Assembly (NCBI GenBank): GCA_929200175.1
Contig: CAKMYR010000021.1
Span: forward strand, 1-13,138
DNA: 13,138 nt
Direction: 5' to 3'
Source of the DNA: an uncultured Gammaproteobacteria bacterium
Lineage (GTDB): Bacteria > Pseudomonadota > Gammaproteobacteria > PS1 > Pseudothioglobaceae
Positions within the stretch are counted from its first letter, which is position 1. Each line of letters opens with the position of its first letter. Made by a program: the position numbers and the translations under genes. A model generated the notes under the pieces. The model made no database searches. It was given only the letters and a program-made list of their open reading frames with translations, and had not been told where the DNA came from. This document shows positions 6,756 through 13,138 of the stretch, in pieces.

Positions 6756-8099
6756 ATGGATTTTTTAATTGCTGTTATTAGTTTTATTTTAGTTATTGGT
6801 ATTCTAGTAACAATACATGAATTTGGTCATTTTTGGGTCGCAAAAAAATTAAACATTAAAGTACTTAGATTTTCTATCGGCTTTGGTAAGATTTTAAAAT
6901 CTTGGAAAATTGGCGAAACCACTTATACTATATGCGCCTTACCTCTTGGTGGATTTGTAAAAATGCTAGATGAAGCTGAGGGAAAAGTTAATGAAGAAGA
7001 AAAACATAGAGCCTTTAATAGACAAAATGTTTATAAGCGTATTGCTGTAGTTATAGCTGGACCACTTTTTAATTTTATTCTCGCAGTTATTCTTTATACG
7101 ATTATATTTAGTGTTGGTGTTTATGGAATAAAGCCAATTGTTGGTTCTGTTGAAACTAATAGTATTGCCAATAAATCTGGATTAGAAACTGGAGATCAAA
7201 TATTAAGCGTAAATAATCAAAAAACTCCTACTATTAGCGAATTTTCAATAAAATTTATTCAAGAATTAGATAAAAATCAACTTCAATTAAAAACTATCTC
7301 TAAAAATTTAGAATTAAAAAATATAACATTAATTCCATCTGAAGATTTTTTTAAAGCCTTAGAACAAGGAATTGATGAATATCTTGGCTTTAAATTTGCG
7401 CTACCTAAGATTGAAGCAATTATTGATGAGGTATTTCCTGATTCTCCAGCGATGTTAGCAGGATTAAAATCAAAAGATACAATATTAAAAGCAAATAACC
7501 AAAATATTAACTCTTGGCATGAATTTGTTAAAATTATTCAAAGTAATGCTAATAAAGAAATACTATTAACAGTTATGCGAGATAATTCAATATTAGATTT
7601 AGTTTTAATTCCAAGAAATCAAAATAATTCAATTAAAGCTGGTGTAAGCGTAATGGTGCCTGATAATTATTTAGATGATTGGAAAGTACTAATTAAAAAA
7701 GATTTAATTGATTCATTTTTTATGGCTAATTCTAGGGTTTATCAATTAGCTGTTCTTAATTTAAAAATTATTAAAGAAATGATATTAGGCAAAATACCTT
7801 TAAATCAAATAAGTGGTCCAATTAGTATTGCAAATTATGCAGGCCAAACTGCACAAACAGGAATAATTTCATTTTTATCATTTTTAGCATTAGTTAGTAC
7901 TGGGCTAGGATTACTTAATTTGTTGCCAATTCCAATGTTAGACGGAGGCCATTTATTTTTGTATTTAATTGAAATTGTAAAAGGCTCTAAAGTAAACCAA
8001 AAATTGCAACAAACACTAACTAAAATAGGTTTTTCTATTATTGTTTTATTAACAGCACTTGCTATGTATAATGATATTTTAAGGCTACTAAGTTTTTAA
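6756..8099 (+). CDS. rseP: RIP metalloprotease RseP (site-2 protease)
   Basis: RseP is an inner-membrane zinc protease that cuts transmembrane segments. In E. coli it releases sigma-E from cleaved RseA and also clears remnant signal peptides. The protein has 447 residues (E. coli 450). The zinc motif HEFGH is at 21-25 in the first membrane helix, and the third ligand Asp396 lies in PIPMLDGGH at 391-399. GGFVKML at 65-71 is the conserved membrane-facing segment. A second helix spans about 98-120. Two PDZ domains occupy about 122-195 and 215-288, and two more helices lie at about 372-394 and 425-444. The ATG gives the expected N-terminus. No RseA, RseB or rpoE is in the window. Only five bases separate it from bamA. 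Its usual upstream partners uppS, cdsA and dxr are absent here. Confidence 0.97.
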   Translation: MDFLIAVISFILVIGILVTIHEFGHFWVAKKLNIKVLRFSIGFGKILKSWKIGETTYTICALPLGGFVKMLDEAEGKVNEEEKHRAFNRQNVYKRIAVVIAGPLFNFILAVILYTIIFSVGVYGIKPIVGSVETNSIANKSGLETGDQILSVNNQKTPTISEFSIKFIQELDKNQLQLKTISKNLELKNITLIPSEDFFKALEQGIDEYLGFKFALPKIEAIIDEVFPDSPAMLAGLKSKDTILKANNQNINSWHEFVKIIQSNANKEILLTVMRDNSILDLVLIPRNQNNSIKAGVSVMVPDNYLDDWKVLIKKDLIDSFFMANSRVYQLAVLNLKIIKEMILGKIPLNQISGPISIANYAGQTAQTGIISFLSFLALVSTGLGLLNLLPIPMLDGGHLFLYLIEIVKGSKVNQKLQQTLTKIGFSIIVLLTALAMYNDILRLLSF

Positions 8100-8104
8100 A
8101 TAAA

Positions 8105-10393
8105 ATGCAAAAAAAAATAATTCAAATCGCTTTAATAACAATTTTTTTGTATCCAATTATTGCAAGCTCTAATATTATCAACTATATTGAAATATCAGGC
8201 ACTCAAGCAACCTCAAGAGCAACAGTGCTTAATTATTTGCCAGTTGAAGTAGGAGATAATTATGATGAAAATACTTCTTATCAAATTATAGAAAATCTTT
8301 ATAAAACTGGATTTTTTAAAGATATTGAAGTTTCTCAAGAACAAAATACATTAAAAATTAAAGTAAAAGAAAATCCACATATAAAAAGTTTTGAATTATT
8401 AAATTATTCTAATAAAGTAGTAATTAATAAAAAAACCATTGATCAAACTCTAAAAAGTATAGGTTTATCCAAAGGCAAAATTTTTAATAAAAAAGAATTA
8501 GATAAATTAGTTAAACAAATTAAACTTTCTTATATAGATAAAGGATATTACGATATTGATATTGTTGAAACAATTGAGATAGATGAACAACAAAGAGTAG
8601 ATATTAAGTTAGTAATTAATGAAGGAAAAGTAGCGCGCATTGGAGAAATAAAAATAATTGGTAATAAATTTTATAAAGAGAAAAAAATATTAGCAGAATT
8701 TAAAATTGGCAAGGCTGATTTTTTTATAGTTAATTTTTTTACTAAAAAAGATCATTTTTCTCAAGAATTACTTGATGTTGGAATTGAAAAAATGAAGTTG
8801 CTTTATAGAGATGCAGGATATCTTGATTTTAAGGTTAATAAGGTTGATGTAAAGACTCCTAATGATAAAAATAAAATTAATATTTTTATTGATATAACTG
8901 AAGGAGTTCAATACAAAATAAGCTCAGTTAATCTATCTGGTGAATTGCTTGATGTTAGTGTTGATGATATTAAAAAATTAATTACATTTTCAGATGGAGA
9001 TATATTTGATCGTAAAGAAATAATTAAAAGTATTGATGCTATAACCTACTTATTTGCAGATAAAGGCTATGCATTTGCACGAGTTAATCCTATTACTAGA
9101 AAAAATGATAATGATACTACCGATATTAAACTAGATATAATTTTAAACGAAAAAACATATGTTAATCGTATTACCATATCTGGGAATACTCGTACTTTAG
9201 ATGAAGTAATTCGTCGTGAAATCAGTATTTATGAAGGCAGCATATACTCTAAAACTGAGATAAAAGACTCCATTATAAGAATTAGACGTTTAGGTTTTTT
9301 CTCTGATATAAAAATTAATCAATCTAGAGCTGAAGGCTTTAATAACAGAGTTGATCTACATTTTGACGTTACAGAAACCAAAACCGGAAAATTTTCAATA
9401 GGACTTTCTCATTCTAATCTTAGTGGTATTGGTTTTAAAGCTCAAATTAGAGAAAGAAACTTCTTAGGTACTGGTAACACCCTTGTGTTATTTGTTTCAA
9501 ATTCTGAAGCCTTGCAATTATTAGATCTAAAATTTATTAATCCATATTTTACAAAAGATAGACATAGTATTAGTTATGGTATTTTTTCAAAACGAGTAGA
9601 TGGTGCTAAATTAGAATTAGATCAGTACAAAATTAATGAAGCAGGGTTTAATTTTGGTTATGAAGTACCTATAAAAAAAGAAACAACAAAAATAGGTGCA
9701 GAAATAATAGCCTTAAAAAGAAGTATTGTATGTGGTGATACATTTGCCAAAGAAAATGAAATAAATCAATGCGCTAATGATGATAATAGTGAAGTTAAAT
9801 TAATACTAAAATGGACTAAAAATACTCTTAATGATTTTAATTTTCCAACAGATGGAATTAAAGCAAAAATTAGTTATGGAATATCATTACCAATAACTGA
9901 TTTTCGTTATTCTAAAATAGATTTTTTTCGTGAACAATACATACCAATAAACGAAAAAATTACTTGGAAATTAAAAAGTCAAATAGGCATAGCAAAAGGT
10001 TATGATGGTAAAGAAGTTCCTTTCTTTGAGCGTTATAATGGTGGAGGTCCATCTTCTGTTAGAGGATTTAAGTTTAATACTTTAGGCCCTCTTTACTCTA
10101 ATGATAAACCTAAAGGTGGTGAATTTTCTTTAATTTTAAGTACTTCTATTATATCGCCAATTGATGCTATTAATAATAGTGATAATATGCGTATAAGTGC
10201 TTTTATTGATGCAGGAATGATAAGTGATAGTTTTTCTAATTTTAATTCAAATAAATTTAAAGTATCAGTTGGGGCTGCATTTATTTGGTTAACTCCTATT
10301 GGCCCTTTAGGATTTTATGTAGCAAGGCCATTAGTATCTGAAAGTGGTGATCAAACTATTAGTTCTGAATTTACCATAGGAGCAAATTTTTAG
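8105..10393 (+). CDS. bamA: Outer membrane protein assembly factor BamA
   Basis: BamA is the central pore of the complex that folds and inserts beta-barrel proteins into the outer membrane. The protein has 762 residues (E. coli 810). A signal peptide covers about 1-22 (basic QKK, hydrophobic core, cleavage probably after Ser22). Five POTRA domains follow at about 23-90, 91-173, 174-265, 266-350 and 351-425, with the barrel from about 426. The invariant loop-6 motif VRGF is at 652-655, and the last residue is the Phe typical of the outer-membrane insertion signal. Loop 6 is about 25-30 residues shorter than in E. coli and lacks its cysteine pair. Instead Cys543 and Cys556 lie in an earlier predicted surface loop. 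It follows rseP by 5 nt and precedes skp by 16 nt, the standard order. Confidence 0.97.
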   Translation: MQKKIIQIALITIFLYPIIASSNIINYIEISGTQATSRATVLNYLPVEVGDNYDENTSYQIIENLYKTGFFKDIEVSQEQNTLKIKVKENPHIKSFELLNYSNKVVINKKTIDQTLKSIGLSKGKIFNKKELDKLVKQIKLSYIDKGYYDIDIVETIEIDEQQRVDIKLVINEGKVARIGEIKIIGNKFYKEKKILAEFKIGKADFFIVNFFTKKDHFSQELLDVGIEKMKLLYRDAGYLDFKVNKVDVKTPNDKNKINIFIDITEGVQYKISSVNLSGELLDVSVDDIKKLITFSDGDIFDRKEIIKSIDAITYLFADKGYAFARVNPITRKNDNDTTDIKLDIILNEKTYVNRITISGNTRTLDEVIRREISIYEGSIYSKTEIKDSIIRIRRLGFFSDIKINQSRAEGFNNRVDLHFDVTETKTGKFSIGLSHSNLSGIGFKAQIRERNFLGTGNTLVLFVSNSEALQLLDLKFINPYFTKDRHSISYGIFSKRVDGAKLELDQYKINEAGFNFGYEVPIKKETTKIGAEIIALKRSIVCGDTFAKENEINQCANDDNSEVKLILKWTKNTLNDFNFPTDGIKAKISYGISLPITDFRYSKIDFFREQYIPINEKITWKLKSQIGIAKGYDGKEVPFFERYNGGGPSSVRGFKFNTLGPLYSNDKPKGGEFSLILSTSIISPIDAINNSDNMRISAFIDAGMISDSFSNFNSNKFKVSVGAAFIWLTPIGPLGFYVARPLVSESGDQTISSEFTIGANF

Positions 10394-10395
10394 CT

Positions 10396-10401
10396 TATAA
10401 T
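10396..10401 (+). promoter_or_regulatory. Candidate internal -10 box before skp
   Basis: TATAAT lies in the 16-nt gap between bamA and skp, eight bases before the skp ATG. It could start a nearly leaderless transcript for skp-lpxD-fabZ-lpxA. A TTACCA at 10371-10376 is a 4/6 match to a -35 but at a long 19-nt spacing. A chance match is plausible. Confidence 0.25.
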
Positions 10402-10409
10402 ATACGATT

Positions 10410-10904
10410 ATGAAATTTATTATTTTACTACTTTTAATTTTTAGCGCTATATCAAAAGCAGATGTAACGAAAGTCGGCTATATAAATTTAGACCATATAA
10501 TTAGTAGCTCTCCTCAATATATAAAACTTATACAAGACATAAAAAAAGAATTTAAATCTGAACAAGATGAATTGTTAAAACTTGAGAAAGAAATTAGCTC
10601 TGCGGTAGGTAATTTTAATAAAAATCAAGAAAAAATGTCTGAAGAAAAAGCTAGATCTGAATTTCAAAAAATTAAAGATTTAGAAAATAAATTTATAGAA
10701 AAAAGAGAAATGCTACAAAAAAGACAAGATCTTAAAGAGCAAAATGGAGTTAATGAAATATTAAGTCAAATAAATATAATTATAAAAGATATTGCCAAAA
10801 AAAATAATTTTGATTTGGTTCTATATCAAAAAGTCGCATATGTAAATGAAAAAATTAATATTACCTCTGAAATTAGCGAAAAACTAAGATTATCATTTAA
10901 ATAA
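10410..10904 (+). CDS. skp: Periplasmic chaperone Skp (OmpH family)
   Basis: Skp is a periplasmic trimer that holds unfolded outer-membrane proteins on their way to BamA. The protein has 164 residues, close to E. coli Skp (161). A clear signal peptide covers 1-17 (Met-Lys, a Leu/Ile core, cleavage after Ser-Lys-Ala), leaving a mature protein of 147 residues. The mature part begins with the family strand VGYINLDHIISSSPQ at 22-36. A long charged coiled-coil region runs from about 40 to 120 and forms the tentacles. The C-terminal core strand has FDLVLY at about 134-139 and ends with the ITSEISEKL helix. Sequence is weakly conserved in this family, so the call rests on architecture plus position between bamA and lpxD. 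The stop overlaps the lpxD ATG by one base. Confidence 0.93.
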   Translation: MKFIILLLLIFSAISKADVTKVGYINLDHIISSSPQYIKLIQDIKKEFKSEQDELLKLEKEISSAVGNFNKNQEKMSEEKARSEFQKIKDLENKFIEKREMLQKRQDLKEQNGVNEILSQINIIIKDIAKKNNFDLVLYQKVAYVNEKINITSEISEKLRLSFK

Positions 10905-11860
10905 TGTTCTATCTAAAAGATTTAGCCAAGCTAATTAATGCTGAATTAATTGGCGACTATTCTTTAAATATTGATAGCATTGCCCCAATTACAAAAGCTA
11001 AAAAAACCCAACTTGCTTACATTAATAATAAAAAATATAAATCAAATTTAATTGATTCAAAAGCAGGAGCTATTATTCTCAATAAAGAATTGCTTGAATA
11101 TTGCCCTACCAATGCTTTAATAGTAGATAATCCAAATTTAGCATTTGCTAAAATTAGTAAACATTTTAGAAACAAAATACCTCAACTAAATGGCATAGAC
11201 AAAAGCGCTAAAATTAATACTACAAAAATTGGCAATGGTTGCAACATAGGAAAAAATGTAATTATTGGTAAAAATTGCATTATAGGTTCTAACTCAATAA
11301 TTGAAGATAATGTTATTATAGGAGTTAATTCTCATATATCTTCGAATGTTACAATTTTGCAAAATTGCATAATAGGAAAAAATGTAGCTATATCTCCAGG
11401 AGTTGTTATTGGCTCAGAAGGATTTGGGAAAGTTATCGATAAAGAAAATCATTGGCATAATATTTATCATTTAGGTAAAGTTATTATTGGTGATAATGTT
11501 ACAATTGGAGCCAACACAACAATAGATAGAGGAACCTTAGCAGATACAGAAATCCATAATGGAGTACATATTGATAATTTAGTTCATATAGCCCATAATG
11601 TTATAATAGAAGAAGATTGTGCTATCGCTGCTAGTGTAGGTATTGCCGGCAGTTCAAAAATTGGAAAAAGATGCAAAATAGGTGGTATGGCTGGCATAAT
11701 TAATCACATAAATATTTGTGACGATGTAACAATAAGTGTAAAAAGTATAGTAACCGAAGATATTAAAAAATCTGGTATATATACCGGCATTATGCCTATA
11801 ATGCCACATAAAAGATGGATGTATATCGGGGCATGGTTAAGAAATTTAAGTAAAAAATAA
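10904..11860 (+). CDS. lpxD: UDP-3-O-acylglucosamine N-acyltransferase
   Basis: LpxD adds the second, N-linked hydroxyacyl chain from acyl carrier protein to UDP-3-O-acyl-glucosamine, the third step of lipid A synthesis. The protein has 318 residues (E. coli 341). An N-terminal uridine-binding domain covers about 1-95 and ends near NPNLAFAKISKHF. Hexapeptide repeats (I-G-x-x-x-x) forming a left-handed beta-helix run from about 100 to 285. The catalytic His is His231 in HIAHN, and His268 in INHINI corresponds to a second active-site His of E. coli (His276). TTIDRGTLADT at 205-215 is characteristic of LpxD. The C-terminal helical tail is about 20 residues shorter than in E. coli. By my alignment Ile282 occupies the E. 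coli Met290 acyl-ruler position. The ATG overlaps the skp stop in TAATG, which suggests translational coupling. Confidence 0.97.
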   Translation: MFYLKDLAKLINAELIGDYSLNIDSIAPITKAKKTQLAYINNKKYKSNLIDSKAGAIILNKELLEYCPTNALIVDNPNLAFAKISKHFRNKIPQLNGIDKSAKINTTKIGNGCNIGKNVIIGKNCIIGSNSIIEDNVIIGVNSHISSNVTILQNCIIGKNVAISPGVVIGSEGFGKVIDKENHWHNIYHLGKVIIGDNVTIGANTTIDRGTLADTEIHNGVHIDNLVHIAHNVIIEEDCAIAASVGIAGSSKIGKRCKIGGMAGIINHINICDDVTISVKSIVTEDIKKSGIYTGIMPIMPHKRWMYIGAWLRNLSKK

Positions 11861-11879
11861 AAGTTATTTAAAGAATACA

Positions 11880-11884
11880 AAGGA
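11880..11884 (+). promoter_or_regulatory. Shine-Dalgarno of fabZ
   Basis: AAGGA lies 10 nt before the ATG at 11895. The spacing is slightly long, but this is the only clear Shine-Dalgarno core in the window in front of a gene start. It supports the first ATG over the in-frame one at 11901. It falls in the 34-nt lpxD-fabZ gap, the longest inside the rseP operon. Confidence 0.45.
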
Positions 11885-11894
11885 TTAAGATTTT

Positions 11895-12335
11895 ATGAAA
11901 ATGAATATTCAAGAAGTTAAAAACTATCTTCCTCATCGTTACCCTTTTTTATTAATTGATAGAGTATTAGAATTAAATGTTAAAAAATCACTAGTGGCGA
12001 TTAAAAATGTTACTTTTAACGAGCCTCAATTTAATGGTCATTTTCCAGGTCAGCCAATAATGCCAGGAGTTATGATTATTGAAGCTTTAGCTCAAGCCAC
12101 TGGAATCTTAGCATTTAAATCAGAAGTTGGAAGACCAGTTGATGGTCAAATATATATGTTAGTTGGGATTGATAAAGCTCGTTTTAAACGTACAATTGAG
12201 CCTGGAGATCAATTGCTTTTAGAGGTTAATGTTATGACAATTAAGCGTGGTATATGGAAATTTAAGTGTCGTGCTCTTGTTGATGATGAGCTTGTTGCAT
12301 CAACTGAGCTAATGTGCACACAAAAAAAATCTTAG
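11895..12335 (+). CDS. fabZ: 3-hydroxyacyl-[acyl-carrier-protein] dehydratase FabZ
   Basis: FabZ dehydrates 3-hydroxyacyl-ACP in fatty acid elongation. It competes with LpxA and LpxD for the hydroxyacyl-ACP pool, so its place between them is functionally apt. The protein has 146 residues (E. coli 151) and a single hot-dog domain. LPHRYPFLLIDRV at 12-24 is the N-terminal signature. The catalytic His49 sits in GHFPG at 48-52 and the catalytic Glu63 in the central helix (IIEALAQATG). ARFKR at 95-99 and PGDQL at 103-107 are further family motifs. The start is the first of two close ATGs, backed by AAGGA upstream. The stop is TAG. The lpxA ATG follows after only two bases. Confidence 0.97.
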   Translation: MKMNIQEVKNYLPHRYPFLLIDRVLELNVKKSLVAIKNVTFNEPQFNGHFPGQPIMPGVMIIEALAQATGILAFKSEVGRPVDGQIYMLVGIDKARFKRTIEPGDQLLLEVNVMTIKRGIWKFKCRALVDDELVASTELMCTQKKS

Positions 12336-12337
12336 CT

Positions 12338-13135
12338 ATGACTATTAGTGAAAAAGCAATAGTAGATAAAAGTGCAAAAATCCATAAATCTGCCAAAATT
12401 TGTGATTATGTTGTTATAGGTCCTAATGTTGAAATTGGTGCTGGCTCTGTAATAGAATCACATGCTATTATTAAAGGCCCTACTAAAATTGGTAAAAATA
12501 ATCATATATATTCATTTGCATCTATAGGTGGAGATCCGCAAGATATTACTTATGAAAGCAGTCAAGAAAGTAACCTAATTATTGGTAATAATAACCTAAT
12601 ACGAGAATTTTGTACTATAAATCGCGGTACAGAAAAAGAAAATTCAATTACAAGAATTGGCTCTGATAACTTATTAATGGCATATGTTCATATAGCACAT
12701 GATTGTAAAATTGGAAATAATATAATAATGACTAATAATTCTTCATTAGCAGGACATGTAAAAATTGAAGATTGTGCAATATTAGGAGGATTTACTTTAG
12801 TAAAGCAATTTTGCATGATTGGCAAGTATGCATATATTGGAATGGGTTGTCAGATTAATAAAGATGTTCCTCCTTATATGATTGCATCTTATGTACAAGC
12901 TAGAATAAGAGGGATAAATGTTAAAGGTATGCGTCGTAGTGGGTTTTCATCAAACGCTATTGCATCAATAAAAAGAGCTTTTAAAGTTGTTTATCGTCAA
13001 TCTCAAGGACAATTATTGGATATAGCTTTAACTAAATTAGAAAAATCTGAATCCGATAGTCCAGAAGTAATGCAATATATACAATTTATTAGAGAGTCTA
13101 AAATCGGCATTATGCGCGGCCCTATAGATGAGTAA
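12338..13135 (+). CDS. lpxA: UDP-N-acetylglucosamine acyltransferase (LpxA)
   Basis: LpxA catalyses the first lipid A step: transfer of a 3-hydroxyacyl chain from ACP to the 3-OH of UDP-GlcNAc in the cytoplasm. From the ATG at 12338 the protein has 265 residues (E. coli 262). Hexapeptide repeats form a left-handed beta-helix to about residue 185, followed by a C-terminal helical domain with GMRRSGFS at about 197-204. The catalytic His121 lies in HIAHDC (E. coli His125), and His140 in LAGH matches His144. At the E. coli His160 position there is Lys156, which is unusual. At the chain-length ruler position (E. coli Gly173) there is Met169, as in the C10-selective Pseudomonas aeruginosa enzyme. 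A GTG at 12314 in the same frame would add eight residues overlapping fabZ but is not needed. The gene ends three bases before the window edge; lpxB would be the usual next gene. Confidence 0.97.
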   Translation: MTISEKAIVDKSAKIHKSAKICDYVVIGPNVEIGAGSVIESHAIIKGPTKIGKNNHIYSFASIGGDPQDITYESSQESNLIIGNNNLIREFCTINRGTEKENSITRIGSDNLLMAYVHIAHDCKIGNNIIMTNNSSLAGHVKIEDCAILGGFTLVKQFCMIGKYAYIGMGCQINKDVPPYMIASYVQARIRGINVKGMRRSGFSSNAIASIKRAFKVVYRQSQGQLLDIALTKLEKSESDSPEVMQYIQFIRESKIGIMRGPIDE

Positions 13136-13138
13136 TTA

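Noticed and set aside
11246..11386. A 15-base direct repeat (11246-11260 and 11372-11386) within lpxD.
   Set aside because: The copies are in the same reading frame and encode the same Ile-Gly-Lys-Asn-Val step of the hexapeptide helix, so protein repetition explains them.
12314..12337. A GTG start that would lengthen LpxA by eight residues.
   Set aside because: It lies inside fabZ, and the ATG at 12338 gives the normal family N-terminus two bases after the fabZ stop.
1..13138. Possible tRNA, CRISPR, insertion sequence, phage, toxin-antitoxin or novel defence genes.
   Set aside because: All spacers are under 100 bases and all coding space is taken by recognisable housekeeping families; no such structures were seen on either strand.

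Overview
This is a strongly AT-rich stretch, by eye roughly a quarter to 30% G+C. It is almost fully coding, with standard housekeeping genes of a Gram-negative bacterium. Protein families and gene pairings (pdxA-rsmA-apaG-apaH; bamA-skp-lpxD-fabZ-lpxA; a DUF971 protein; RseP with HEFGH) fit a gammaproteobacterium. The low G+C, very short spacers and overlapping genes suggest a streamlined or symbiont-type genome, for example something like the SUP05/vesicomyid-symbiont lineage. That placement is an inference; the window has no rRNA or other decisive marker. No decayed genes, mobile elements, tRNAs, CRISPR arrays or phage genes were seen.

Layout from left to right. The window opens inside the 3' end of a phosphomannomutase/phosphoglucomutase gene on the + strand, whose stop overlaps the stop of the convergent cfa gene. 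Next come cfa and glyA on the - strand, 36 nt apart. An 83-nt divergent spacer separates glyA from a + strand operon pdxA-rsmA-apaG-apaH, whose members overlap or abut. The apaH stop overlaps the stop of the convergent dapF. A 77-nt divergent spacer follows dapF and leads to a small DUF971 gene. After a further 74-nt spacer comes the envelope operon rseP-bamA-skp-lpxD-fabZ-lpxA, which runs to the right edge.

The genes serve three linked jobs. One is cofactors, one-carbon metabolism and housekeeping: GlyA is a PLP enzyme encoded divergently from the PLP-biosynthesis gene pdxA, with rRNA methylation by RsmA and Ap4A hydrolysis by ApaH. The second is cell-wall precursor supply: DapF makes meso-diaminopimelate. 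The third is the outer membrane: RseP handles envelope-stress proteolysis, Skp and BamA handle outer-membrane protein assembly, and LpxA, LpxD and FabZ handle lipid A acylation. Cfa modifies membrane phospholipids.

No undescribed system was found. The points most worth a second look are a Met at the acyl-chain 'ruler' position of LpxA, which predicts a C10 rather than C14 chain on lipid A; an unusual Lys elsewhere in the same enzyme; the near absence of Shine-Dalgarno sequences, with a candidate leaderless dapF transcript; a cysteine pair in an unusual BamA loop; and two convergent gene pairs whose stop codons overlap, leaving no room for terminators between the genes.
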